NCBI GenBank assembly: GCA_037482215.1
Contig: CP148074.1
Span: 4,693,971 to 4,757,970, forward strand
Reading direction: 5' to 3'
DNA: 64,000 bases
Origin: Pseudomonas mendocina
GTDB taxonomy: Bacteria > Pseudomonadota > Gammaproteobacteria > Pseudomonadales > Pseudomonadaceae
Made by a program: the position numbers and the translations under genes. The notes under the pieces were generated by a model. The model was not told the origin of the DNA. It did not search any database and was given only the letters and a program-made list of their open reading frames with translations. Positions 34,082 through 42,419 of this stretch are shown here, in pieces; the first letter of the stretch is position 1, and each line of letters starts with the position of its first letter.

Positions 34082-36289
34082 TCAACGAGAGTTATACACA
34101 CCCACCGCTTTCGCCCGTGCCGCATGCAGTTTCTTGTAGCTGTCGATGAGGCGCAGGTGACGGTCGAGGCCTTCCAGCTTCATGCTGGTCGGGGTAAGGC
34201 CGTAGAAGCGCACAGTGCCTTCCACGGAGCCGATCACCGCGTCCATGCGCTCGTTGCCGAACATGCGGCGGAAGTTGGTTTCGTAATCTTCCAGCTCCAT
34301 GTCTTCATCAATCACCACTTCTAGGACCACGTTGAGGGCTTGATAGAACAGGCCTCGCTCAACGGTGTTGTCGTTGTACTGGAGGAAGGCTTCGACCAGG
34401 TCTTTAGCGTCTTCAAAGCGCTGCAAGGCCACATAGATCAGCAGCTTCAGCTCAAGGATGGTCAGCTGACCCCAAGCGGTGTTGTCGTCAAACTCGATGC
34501 CGATCAGGGTTTTGATGTCGGTGTAGTCATCCAGCTCGCTTTCTTCCAGACGCTCGACCAGCGCTTGCAGGGCTTCGTCGTCGAGGCTGTGCAGATTCAG
34601 GATGTCTTCGCGGAAGAACAGTGCTTTGTTGGTGTTATCCCAGATCAAATCCTCGATCGGATAAATCTCGGAATAGCCCGGCACCAGAATGCGGCAGGCC
34701 GTAGCACCGAGATGCTCATAGACCGCCATGTAGGCTTCTTTACCCATGTCTTCGAGAATGCCAAACAGGGTTGCGGCTTCCTCTTCGTTGGGGTTTTCAC
34801 CGTCGCTGGAGAAGTCCCACTCAACGAATTCGTAATCAGCCTTGGAGCTGAAGAAGCGCCACGACACCACGCCGCTGGAGTCGATGAAGTGCTCAACAAA
34901 GTTGTTCGGCTCCATCACCGCATGGCCCTGGAAGGTCGGCTGCGGTAGGTCGTTGAGGCCTTCAAAACTGCGGCCTTGCAGCAGTTCGGTGAGGCTGCGC
35001 TCCAGCGCCACTTCAAAGCGCGGATGGGCGCCGAAGGAGGCGAACACGCCGCCGGTGCGAGGGTTCATCAGGGTGACGCACATCACCGGGAACTCACCGC
35101 CCAGCGATGCATCCTTCACCAGCACCGGGAAGCCTTGCTCCTCCAGCCCTTTGATGCCCGCAACGATGCCGGGGTACTTGGCCAACACTTCTTCCGGCAC
35201 GTCCGGCAGGGCGATTTCGCCCTCAAGAATCTCACGCTTAACCGCACGCTCGAAGATTTCCGAGAGGCACTGCACCTGCGCCTCAGCCAGGGTATTACCG
35301 GCGCTCATGCCGTTGCTGAGGTAGAGGTTTTCGATCAGGTTGGACGGGAAGTACACCACCTCGCCATCGGACTGGCGCACATACGGCAGCGAGCAGATAC
35401 CGCACTCGATGTTGCCGGAGTTGGTGTCGTACAGGTGCGAGCCACGCAGCTCGCCGTCCGGGTTGTAGATCTTCAGGGTGTAAGGATCAAGGATTTCTTT
35501 AGGCAGCTCGTCCTTGCGACCCGGCTGGAACCAGCGCTCGTCCGGGTAATGCACGAACGGCGCGTTGGCGATTTCTTCGCCCCAGAACTGGTCGTTGTAG
35601 AAGAAGTTGCAGTTCAGACGCTCGATAAACTCGCCCAAAGCCGACGCCAGCGCACTTTCTTTGGTTGAGCCCTTGCCGTTGGTAAAGCACATGGGCGACT
35701 GCGCATCGCGGATATGCAGGGACCAGACGTTAGGCACGATGTTGCGCCAGGAAGCGATTTCGATCTTCATCCCCAGCCCAGCCAAAATCGCGGACATATT
35801 GGCGATGGTTTCTTCCAGCGGCAGGTCTTTGCCGGGGATCACAGTGCTGGTGCCAGAGGTATCCAGCGCCAGCAATGCTTGAGCGTCGGCGTCGAGGTTA
35901 TCCACCTCTTCGATGATGAAATCGGGGCCGGTCTGCACCACCTTTTTCACCGTGCAGCGGTCGATGGAACGCAAGATGCCCTGGCGGTCTTTCTCGGAGA
36001 TATCCGCAGGCAGCTCGACCTGGATTTTGAAGATCTGCTTGTAGCGGTCTTCCGGGTCGACAATGTTGTTCTGCGACAGGCGAATATTCTCAGTGGGGAT
36101 ATCCCGCGTCTGGCAGTACAACTTCACAAAGTACGCTGCACACAGTGCAGACGAAGCCAGGAAGTAGTCAAACGGCCCCGGCGCAGAGCCGTCACCTTTG
36201 TAACGGATCGGCTGGTCAGCGATCACTGTGAAGTCGTCGAACTTGGCTTCAAGTCGAAGGTTGTCGAGAAAGTTGACCTTGATTTCCAT
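34082..36289 (-). CDS. ycaO: OsmC-YcaO fusion protein
   Basis: 735 residues. Residues about 1-150 look like an OsmC/Ohr-type domain (RYKGDGSAPGPFDYFLASSA with CAAYFVKLYCQTRDI containing the usual Cys). Residues about 180-580 are a YcaO domain with ATP-binding Glu/Arg segments such as SALGEFIERLNCNFFYND and AQVQCLSEIFERAVKREIL. A C-terminal helical extension of about 150 residues follows. YcaO enzymes activate amide carbonyls with ATP; E. coli YcaO takes part in methylthiolation of ribosomal protein S12. No RiPP precursor is seen nearby, so the housekeeping role is favoured. Symbol assigned by family. Confidence 0.88.
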   Translation of the reverse strand: MEIKVNFLDNLRLEAKFDDFTVIADQPIRYKGDGSAPGPFDYFLASSALCAAYFVKLYCQTRDIPTENIRLSQNNIVDPEDRYKQIFKIQVELPADISEKDRQGILRSIDRCTVKKVVQTGPDFIIEEVDNLDADAQALLALDTSGTSTVIPGKDLPLEETIANMSAILAGLGMKIEIASWRNIVPNVWSLHIRDAQSPMCFTNGKGSTKESALASALGEFIERLNCNFFYNDQFWGEEIANAPFVHYPDERWFQPGRKDELPKEILDPYTLKIYNPDGELRGSHLYDTNSGNIECGICSLPYVRQSDGEVVYFPSNLIENLYLSNGMSAGNTLAEAQVQCLSEIFERAVKREILEGEIALPDVPEEVLAKYPGIVAGIKGLEEQGFPVLVKDASLGGEFPVMCVTLMNPRTGGVFASFGAHPRFEVALERSLTELLQGRSFEGLNDLPQPTFQGHAVMEPNNFVEHFIDSSGVVSWRFFSSKADYEFVEWDFSSDGENPNEEEAATLFGILEDMGKEAYMAVYEHLGATACRILVPGYSEIYPIEDLIWDNTNKALFFREDILNLHSLDDEALQALVERLEESELDDYTDIKTLIGIEFDDNTAWGQLTILELKLLIYVALQRFEDAKDLVEAFLQYNDNTVERGLFYQALNVVLEVVIDEDMELEDYETNFRRMFGNERMDAVIGSVEGTVRFYGLTPTSMKLEGLDRHLRLIDSYKKLHAARAKAVGVYNSR

Positions 36290-36445
36290 GGGGCAGCTAC
36301 CGGTTAAGCACGCAAAAAATTGCCGCCATTATCCGGGTTTTGCCGGAGAAAGCTCGGACCTTGAGATGATTTGCAGCCTAGAGGTAGTTATCCACAGAGA
36401 AATCGCCATGCGTGTTCGTCGCCCTATGTGGATAAGTCGACAGAC

Positions 36446-36814
36446 TCAGTCCTGTGTTTGAGCCTCACAGACCGATGCACTGACCTCGCGATGCTTTTGC
36501 CCCCACTCAACCATCTGCACGATCACGTCCTTCAACTGCTCGCCGGACTCAGTGAGCTCATAGCGAGTAACGCTGATTCCGTTTTCTTTGCTTTGACTCT
36601 TAGCCACCACTCCGTTGATTTCCAGCTCTTTCAGCTCCCGCGAAACCATGCGCGGTGTAATGCCAGTGATCAGTCGCTCGATATCACTGAAGCGCCGGCC
36701 GCCCTCCAGTAACACGCAGACAATAGCCAACTTCCACTTTCCGCTGATTACATTGAGCGTGTCTTTAAGGGCGACAACGAATGCCCGGTTGCACGAACTT
36801 TGTTCAAATTCCAT
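36446..36814 (-). CDS. HxlR-family transcriptional regulator
   Basis: About 122 residues from the ATG at 36814; ATGs at 36823 and 36847 are alternatives. Single winged helix-turn-helix: FVVALKDTLNVISGKWKLAI, then RRFSDIERLITGITPRMVSR and ELKELEINGVVAKSQ. This is the common short HxlR form with a possible redox Cys near the N-terminus (SSCNRAF). It is divergent from a nitroreductase, a very frequent pairing in which HxlR controls the enzyme in response to electrophiles or quinones. Confidence 0.9.
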   Translation of the reverse strand: MEFEQSSCNRAFVVALKDTLNVISGKWKLAIVCVLLEGGRRFSDIERLITGITPRMVSRELKELEINGVVAKSQSKENGISVTRYELTESGEQLKDVIVQMVEWGQKHREVSASVCEAQTQD

Positions 36815-37188
36815 TGAGCGCATACTCCCACATACTATTAAGTTCAAGTATAAATTTTTATATCTACATTCAACTATAACGCATTATAGTCAAAAGAATT
36901 TGAAAACATACTTTATATAAAAGATAGTACTGCTTAGTTTGAGAACCGAGAATCCTCATCTATCCAATAATCCAACCGCCTCGCTCATCACGCAGCTAAC
37001 CCAGGCGCCTGCCCATTTCATACAGAACCAAGGGTTGCGCTTCATCAGGCTGGTTTTCAGGTCTATTTATCTGAATTAGTCGTGTGAATAACTTATAAAT
37101 AAACCTTTTATTAAACCGCCTTAATTTTCTAAGCCTGCGTGCGCTGGCCACTAGGTCATCTGCAACTATCATTTATAGGAAGTTTGAA
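36815..37188. other. AT-rich divergent promoter region
   Basis: About 370 bases between the HxlR gene and the nitroreductase, clearly richer in A and T than its surroundings, with several TATAAT-like hexamers (around 36850-36905). It must hold both promoters and probably the HxlR operator; I could not single out one palindrome. No gene is seen. Confidence 0.6.
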
Positions 37189-37821
37189 ATGGAACTTATC
37201 AATGCCCTTCACTGGCGCTATGCAACTAAACAAATGACAGGAGAAAAGCTCGATCAAAGTTTGGTTGACCAAATCATCGAAGCGGCTCGTCTTGCGCCTA
37301 CCTCGGCGGGTCTTCAGCCTTTCCGAATCATTTCCATCACCAATCCAGCGCTGAAGGAAAAGATTGCACCGCTTGCCATGAATCAGCCGCAGATCACTCA
37401 ATGCTCTCACCTGTTGGTGTTTGTCTCCTGGGACACCATGAGCGACGAGCGCATCGAGGCGATGTACGACTACATCAACGCGCAACGCTCGCTACCATCA
37501 GAAACCACAGCTGAGGTGGTAAATAACCTCAAAGGCCTGTTCTCAACATTCACACCTGAACAGCAATACCACCACAGCGCCAAACAAGCCCATATCGGTG
37601 TTGGTCTGGCTGTGGCAGCAGCGTCGCTGCTACGGGTTGATGCCACACCGATGGAAGGCTTCGACAAAACCGGTCTGGACCAACTGTTGAATCTTAAAGA
37701 ACGTGGCCTGCAATCCGTGCTGTTGCTTGCATTGGGTCGTCGTGATGCTGAAAACGACTGGCTGCTCAACCTGAAAAAGATTCGCGTCCCGACAGAAGAC
37801 TTCGTGATCGAAATGGACTAA
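37189..37821 (+). CDS. NAD(P)H-dependent nitroreductase-family oxidoreductase
   Basis: 210 residues, the usual length. FMN-binding features: LHWRYATKQMTGEKLDQSLV at the N-terminus, the segment RLAPTSAGLQPFRIISI, and near the end the LNLKERGLQSVLLLALGRRD that contacts FMN phosphate. Family members reduce nitro compounds, quinones or flavins using NAD(P)H. Next to a divergent HxlR regulator, which suggests induction by reactive compounds. Followed by a strong terminator. Confidence 0.9.
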   Translation: MELINALHWRYATKQMTGEKLDQSLVDQIIEAARLAPTSAGLQPFRIISITNPALKEKIAPLAMNQPQITQCSHLLVFVSWDTMSDERIEAMYDYINAQRSLPSETTAEVVNNLKGLFSTFTPEQQYHHSAKQAHIGVGLAVAAASLLRVDATPMEGFDKTGLDQLLNLKERGLQSVLLLALGRRDAENDWLLNLKKIRVPTEDFVIEMD

Positions 37822-37843
37822 CACTCCGCTCCTTTGGGTGTCG

Positions 37844-37872
37844 GCGGAACCCATTCGGGTTCCGCTTTTTTT
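37844..37872 (+). terminator. Rho-independent terminator after the nitroreductase
   Basis: GCGGAACCC pairs with GGGTTCCGC around ATTC and is followed by seven T residues. Confidence 0.9.
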
Positions 37873-37928
37873 CGGTGAAGGTGGATAAATGCCTACCTGA
37901 TCACTTATTCACAGCCCGCTAAGGCTTA

Positions 37929-38969
37929 TTAGAGCACCGACCGGCCAATCGCCACTGGCCTTACAGGTGCTTGTGCGCCGCCTTTGATCTTCAATGGCAA
38001 CACCATCGCGCAGGATTCCCAGACCTTGTGCGCTGCCAACTCATCCAGCTTGGCGTTCTGGATTTGATAAATCCCAGCCTGACTCAGGTTGTTGTGGTGG
38101 ATCGCAAACGGCAGCCCTTTGGGAGTACCTGCCGGCTGTGCAGTGCCATTGAGCATGCCTGGCGGAGCCGGATCGGTGAATGGGTTGTCCAGCGCTACGG
38201 CAACAATCTGCTTGCTCTGCAAATACAAAGCAGCGTCATAGCCTAAGCCCGGCCCACGGGTGTAATAAACGTCCGGATCATTTGTCCACTTCTTACCCCA
38301 GCCAGTGTGGATAAGTAGCATGTCACCCGGCAGGATACCGCGTTCAGCAAGCCCTTGAGCCTTTAGCATGCCTTCAATATCCGCGCGGCTGATGATCTGG
38401 TTGTCGTTCAATGCCTGACCATTATTCAGGTAGCGCGACGCATCCAAGAGCACGGCTGAGGTGATGATAGGCGGAATCTTTTCGGTGCCCAGCACTTGCA
38501 GACCACCATCGTCCCGGGGCTTCACTTCGTCATGGGTCCAGCCACCGTAGTATTTAAGCTGATGCTTGGGAAATTCACCTTTGCCATCCCAGATCTCCGG
38601 CAGATAGGCGAAATGGCCCAAGGCATCAATCTGCGTACCCTGCCCGCCGATATTGCCGCGCACCGATTCGGTGTTGAAGCCGTGGTAAGTACCAGGCATG
38701 CCATGGGGAGCATCAAAGCTGTAGTGCTCAGGCTCAGCAAATTTAGCCTGGGGCATGTCGTTCGAGCGGTCATAAGACAACTCATAGGCCTGTGAGCCCG
38801 GCTTATTCATTTGGACTGTGCATCTGCCCCAGGTTTCTGGGCCAATGTGGCGGGCCATACCAATTTGATCGCGCCCAGACTTATCCACAACCTCGGCAAA
38901 GACAGGGGTAACAACCATGCTGAGCAGCGCCAGCATCATTGGTTTCAAAATCATTTGGTTAATCGTCAT
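37929..38969 (-). CDS. Secreted cyclase-family (kynurenine formamidase-like) hydrolase
   Basis: 346 residues. The N-terminus has a signal peptide (MILKPMMLALLSMVVTPVFA with cleavage after VFA), so the protein is periplasmic. The PF04199 cyclase domain is recognised from GGQGTQIDALGHFAYLPE and LLIHTGWGKKW. The usual metal motif HxGTHxDxPxH appears here as GxGTQxDxLxH: two expected His are replaced, as in a subset of the family. Relatives hydrolyse cyclic or formyl amides such as isatin or N-formylkynurenine. Precise substrate unknown. Confidence 0.85.
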   Translation of the reverse strand: MTINQMILKPMMLALLSMVVTPVFAEVVDKSGRDQIGMARHIGPETWGRCTVQMNKPGSQAYELSYDRSNDMPQAKFAEPEHYSFDAPHGMPGTYHGFNTESVRGNIGGQGTQIDALGHFAYLPEIWDGKGEFPKHQLKYYGGWTHDEVKPRDDGGLQVLGTEKIPPIITSAVLLDASRYLNNGQALNDNQIISRADIEGMLKAQGLAERGILPGDMLLIHTGWGKKWTNDPDVYYTRGPGLGYDAALYLQSKQIVAVALDNPFTDPAPPGMLNGTAQPAGTPKGLPFAIHHNNLSQAGIYQIQNAKLDELAAHKVWESCAMVLPLKIKGGAQAPVRPVAIGRSVL

Positions 38970-38990
38970 ACCTACTTCCTTAACTGCATG

Positions 38991-39020
38991 ACACCCACGA
39001 TCACTGGAGATCGTGGGTGT
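38991..39020. repeat. Long perfect inverted repeat between two minus-strand genes
   Basis: ACACCCACGATC and GATCGTGGGTGT form a 12-base-pair stem with a 6-base loop. The T-run follows on the plus strand, so as a terminator it would stop transcripts running against the genes. Confidence 0.6.
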
Positions 39021-39042
39021 TTTATTGCCTCCGGGCAGGCTT

Positions 39043-39609
39043 TTAAGCCTTTTGGCGTACGTTCTTCAGTGCCTCGCCCCAGCTCTCGAGCTGATCGAAC
39101 ATGTTGTGAATTGAGCCGTCATGCACATCTGAAGGGGTGAATTCGCGCATGTCTTTAAAGTCAGTGAACAGATTGAAACCTGGCTGTACTTTCACCACCG
39201 CCACTTCCAGCGAGATCAAAATCTCCCGCAATGCCCGCGCAGCCGAGCTGCCGCCGGTGGAGCCGAAACCGACAATGCCAGCAGCCTTATTCACAAACTC
39301 CGGATAGAGGTAATCCAGGGCATTTTTAAGGGACGCAATGACGCCACGGTTGTATTCAGGGTTGATGAAGACGAATCCATCCAGACGCGAGATGGTTTCT
39401 GACCAGGCTTTAGCCTGAGGTGTCTGGTAGTCAGAACTGAAGGCCGCGGGAATAGGCTCATCGTAGAGCGGCAGGTCATAGTCCAGCAGATCGACGATTT
39501 CGTAATGAACGTTGGCACGCCCTTGAGCATGCTTGAGGATGTGTTGTGCAACCTGAGGGCTGACACGTTGAGAACGGGTAGACCCGATGATAATGCCGAT
39601 ATTAAGCAT
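39043..39609 (-). CDS. NADPH-dependent FMN reductase
   Basis: 188 residues from the ATG at 39609, with AGGAG 8 bases upstream. Flavodoxin-like fold: phosphate loop IIIGSTRSQRVSPQVAQHI and the family motif FINPEYNRGVIASLKNALDY, then GFGSTGGSSAARAL. Such enzymes reduce FMN, quinones or azo dyes with NADPH. It lies 73 bases upstream of the cyclase-family gene on the same strand and downstream of the DsbA-like gene; the three may form one regulon with the LysR gene at 40555. Confidence 0.9.
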   Translation of the reverse strand: MLNIGIIIGSTRSQRVSPQVAQHILKHAQGRANVHYEIVDLLDYDLPLYDEPIPAAFSSDYQTPQAKAWSETISRLDGFVFINPEYNRGVIASLKNALDYLYPEFVNKAAGIVGFGSTGGSSAARALREILISLEVAVVKVQPGFNLFTDFKDMREFTPSDVHDGSIHNMFDQLESWGEALKNVRQKA

Positions 39610-39661
39610 GGAAACACTCCTGTGGATAACATCCAACGTGATGTGTAGAACTAACGAGGAT

Positions 39662-40384
39662 TCAATTTGGCAAAGCGCGAGTCAGTTGACTCACCGCTCG
39701 GTCAGCAGTGATGTAGCCATTGGCCAGGGTCTTCACCTCTCCTTCTATCTCCAGCAGTAGTGTTGGGAAGGAGTTAACGCCCCATTGATGGCGCTTTTGA
39801 AAAGCTTCGTGAGTCGCCTTTTGCGCGGTTTCTGAGAGGAACAGCAGCTTGAAGGCCTCAAAATCCAGACCTGCCTGCTCGCATGGCCCTTTGTAGAAAT
39901 CAACCTGACGGGGGTCCGCGCCATCCACGTAAAAGTGCTGCTGAACCGCTGTGAAGAACGCCAACACTACGCCCTCAGGTAAACCATCGCGTGTTTGCAG
40001 CAGTTGCACCGTCACCACAGCACGGCAAGCAGGCTCGGTGTCGTAGTTGAACGATTCACGGTCAAGCAGGCTGTAGCCAAATGGCTGCCCGCTCACTTCA
40101 TGGATATGGCTCCATTCTTTACGCAGGAACGCTTTGAACTGAGCGGTCCATGGATCACCACCACCGACGCGTAAGCCCCCCACATTGACGGTAAAGTCGA
40201 TACCCTGTTGGGCACAGAACGCCTCAAGCGTCTTGAGCGCCGGGGATATCCCCCAGCACCAGGAACACATCGGGTCTCCGATGTAATGCACCGCCAAACC
40301 TTTTTTAGGGATGGCTTTGTTATCCCCAGCCGAAGCCGCATCGGGGATTTGGCAGGCACCGGTATCGGGGTCACAGTTCATCAT
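39662..40384 (-). CDS. DsbA/FrnE-like thioredoxin-fold protein
   Basis: 240 residues from the ATG at 40384, preceded by AAGGAG at 7 bases. The redox site CSWC is in IGDPMCSWCWGISPALKTLE near the start of the fold; the C-terminal part has RHQWGVNSFPTLLLEIEGE with the expected cis-Pro turn. No signal peptide, so a cytoplasmic FrnE-type oxidoreductase is more likely than periplasmic DsbA. A short N-terminal tail with two Cys (NCDPDTGACQI) is unusual. Divergent from the LysR gene. Confidence 0.86.
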   Translation of the reverse strand: MMNCDPDTGACQIPDAASAGDNKAIPKKGLAVHYIGDPMCSWCWGISPALKTLEAFCAQQGIDFTVNVGGLRVGGGDPWTAQFKAFLRKEWSHIHEVSGQPFGYSLLDRESFNYDTEPACRAVVTVQLLQTRDGLPEGVVLAFFTAVQQHFYVDGADPRQVDFYKGPCEQAGLDFEAFKLLFLSETAQKATHEAFQKRHQWGVNSFPTLLLEIEGEVKTLANGYITADRAVSQLTRALPN

Positions 40385-40554
40385 CAACACACTCCTTCTC
40401 TTGCACCGGGCAAAGCCACGGACAGATTCATGTGTGGAGCGGTGCAAGGATGACTTGCCTACCGCTCCACTCGACGGAGTCAGGTTGATTCAGATCGAAA
40501 TTATGATAAATACCTGTATTTATGACTTTTAATTCAACAAAGCTGAACAATTAA

Positions 40555-41496
40555 ATGGACAGACTTGCAGCCATGAAAACCTTCGTCTGTGTGGTTGAAG
40601 CAGGAAGCTTCACCCGCGCAGCAGATGTGCTCATGTTGCCAAAGGCCCGGGTGTCGCAACGCATTTCCGATCTTGAGGGCCATCTCGGCGTTCGCCTCCT
40701 CAACCGCACCACCCGCGCCCTCAGCTTGACCGATGACGGCCACGCCTACTTCGCCAAATGCCAGATCATCTTGCAGGAGATTGAAGAACTGGAAGGCGCG
40801 CTCAAAGGCGGTACGCAAGAGCCGAGAGGACGTTTGCGAGTCGAGGCGCTGGTCTCTGTTGCACGCTGGATTATTGCCCCCAATCTGCAACAGTTTCAGG
40901 CGCGCTACCCTCATATAAGCGTTCGCCTGAGTAGCAGTGACCGTATCAGCAATATCCTGGAGGAAGGGATCGACTGCACCATCCGCGGCGGCACGCTGGA
41001 AGACTCCAGCCTGATTGCCCGGCAGATAGGAGAAGTCAGCATGGGTCTGTATGCCTCAGAGGATTATCTGCAACGTATGGGCACCCCCACTTATCCACAG
41101 CAGCTGGTGGAGCATCAGCGGATCTATTGGTTCAGCGGACAGCGCAATCCGTTTGCCTGGCGATTAATGAAGGGCAGTGATCTATATGACGTGCCAGCGC
41201 AGGAAGGCTTGCAGTTCGATGACCCAGACGTAGCCTTAGCGTCCTGCATGGCAGGCGGGGGCATTTGCCCCGGCGCTCCCTTCGCGGTTGCAAGCAGGGT
41301 CAGAGCAGGCCAATTGGTGCCAGTACTGCATCAATGGCACTTCAAATCACGCCCTGTGCATATCCTTTACCCAAGTAACAAACACCTGTCGGCTCGTGTT
41401 CGCTGCTTTGTCGATTGGCTTGTAGAACTTATCCACAGCGAAAAAAGCCTTGCACTGAGCCCTGAGCAATTGGCCCAGTCGGTAAATAACAATTGA
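40555..41496 (+). CDS. LysR-family transcriptional regulator
   Basis: 313 residues, standard LysR. Helix-turn-helix in MDRLAAMKTFVCVVEAGSFT and PKARVSQRISDLEGHLGVRL, followed by LNRTTRALSLTDDG. The effector domain shows RGRLRVEALVSVARWIIAPN and ISNILEEGIDCTIRGG. Two perfect TTATCCACA 9-mers are inside the coding sequence. It is divergent from the DsbA-like gene by 170 bases and is the likely regulator of that gene and the FMN reductase after it. Confidence 0.92.
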   Translation: MDRLAAMKTFVCVVEAGSFTRAADVLMLPKARVSQRISDLEGHLGVRLLNRTTRALSLTDDGHAYFAKCQIILQEIEELEGALKGGTQEPRGRLRVEALVSVARWIIAPNLQQFQARYPHISVRLSSSDRISNILEEGIDCTIRGGTLEDSSLIARQIGEVSMGLYASEDYLQRMGTPTYPQQLVEHQRIYWFSGQRNPFAWRLMKGSDLYDVPAQEGLQFDDPDVALASCMAGGGICPGAPFAVASRVRAGQLVPVLHQWHFKSRPVHILYPSNKHLSARVRCFVDWLVELIHSEKSLALSPEQLAQSVNNN

Positions 41497-41705
41497 TCTA
41501 GAAATCCTTACCGCAAACGGCTTTATATCCCCCCGACAGTGCCTTTCAGTGAGTTTCATGGAAAGCGCTTAGAACACACTCATAAATAATGAATTTTCGA
41601 ACATGTCAAAATTGTAATGTTTGCGTAATGCTGCCGTTAGTTTCTTCCATAGATCATAGCGGCACGTATAAATAATTACGCACGTACTGCCCTATGAATA
41701 TAACT

Positions 41706-41860
41706 GTCAAAACCAGTGGAGCATCGACGGGCTAAAAAACTTTAACCAGTTTAAGGCTCCTACAAATTCTTGGCGAAGGACTGGAGCCTTAAATATTCGC
41801 CTTGGAGTAGCACTCCTTTGTAAAGGTGGATATTCGGCGCCCATATGGGCGCCTTTTTAA
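41706..41860 (+). ncRNA. Candidate structured small RNA
   Basis: Three hairpins follow one another in a gene-free stretch: AAGGCTCC (41753) with GGAGCCTT (41790); a 12-pair stem of AATATTCGCCTT (41792-41803) with 41822-41834, capped by GGAGT-AGC-ACTCC; and the palindrome GGCGCCCATATGGGCGCC (41836-41853) followed by five T residues, a strong terminator. Spacing and order look like a free-standing regulatory RNA. The 5' end is a guess; no promoter is certain. I do not recognise it as a known family. Confidence 0.5.
41836..41858 (+). terminator. Strong Rho-independent terminator of the candidate RNA
   Basis: An 18-base perfect palindrome followed by TTTTT. It acts on the plus strand only; the minus side has no T-run. 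Confidence 0.85.
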
Positions 41861-41863
41861 TTC

Positions 41864-42127
41864 CTAAAAATGCATAACCGTAATTAACAGGAAGGCATTC
41901 CAACTTGGGGCAAAATCTACGGCCTGAATCTCGATATCGCCAATATCATCTGCATGCCCCCCAGAATCTACTGCTGCAGCAATATTAGTAAATACATTGC
42001 CATGAGGATTCACAAGGTAACCTGAACACCGTGCGTTACTTGGTTCAAGACAAATGCCGCAATAACAAGTAATGCCAACAGGCTGGCTCTGCTCAGGCGA
42101 CAGGGCCAGTCTGGTTAATCCGAAGCA
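41864..42127 (-). pseudogene. Cys-rich protein remnant downstream of glmS
   Basis: An open frame of 87 codons without an ATG, GTG or TTG start that fits. Its product has a protein-like composition, with CYCGIC near the middle, GGHADDIGDIEIQAVDFAPS and a hydrophobic end (WNAFLLITVMHF). I read it as the 3' end of a gene whose start has been lost. It abuts the terminator of the candidate RNA and lies beside the ligase fragment, in the region where Tn7-like elements insert. No function can be assigned. It could also be chance coding potential. Confidence 0.4.
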
Positions 42128-42150
42128 CTATCTAGCGCGCTGACTAGACT

Positions 42151-42411
42151 TACCCACAGCCGGTGGCTATCGTCACCCTTTCAGATCACGTGCGCAGCAT
42201 GAAAAAGCCTGAATTGGAGAAGAGTATCAGCGCATTTATTGAGCAAACCAACCAGCAGTTGCTCAACCACGAAAAGTTAGCCGGAGTGGTGATTGGCGGA
42301 TCAACGAGTGCAGTAGGAAGAAGCCTGAGTTATCAACAACCGATATTCACAAGCTGGCCCTTGTCTCAATCAGTGCTGGGACAAGGGCTAAAAGCACAGG
42401 CTTGTGGATAA
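42151..42411 (+). pseudogene. Fragment of an acyl-CoA ligase
   Basis: The frame reads PQPVAIVTLSDH and then a stretch ending TNQQLLNHEKLAGVV. This is closely similar to the C-terminal part of the ligase at 31011-32708 (PQPVAVITLSES and TNQQLLNHEKIVGVI). Similarity stops after about 48 residues and there is a stop codon just upstream (42145), so only the tail survives. It is a remnant of a paralogous ligase, not a copy of that gene, since many positions differ. Confidence 0.75.
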
Positions 42412-42419
42412 GTAGAGCA

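Noticed and set aside
34082..36289. YcaO protein as part of a RiPP (azoline) cluster
   Set aside because: No precursor peptide, dehydrogenase or leader-peptide-binding partner is nearby, and the OsmC-YcaO form is a widespread single gene.
41706..41860. Candidate RNA as a member of the RsmY/RsmZ family
   Set aside because: GGA triplets are present but several lie in stems rather than loops, and no convincing GacA box (TGTAAG-N6-CTTACA) precedes it.
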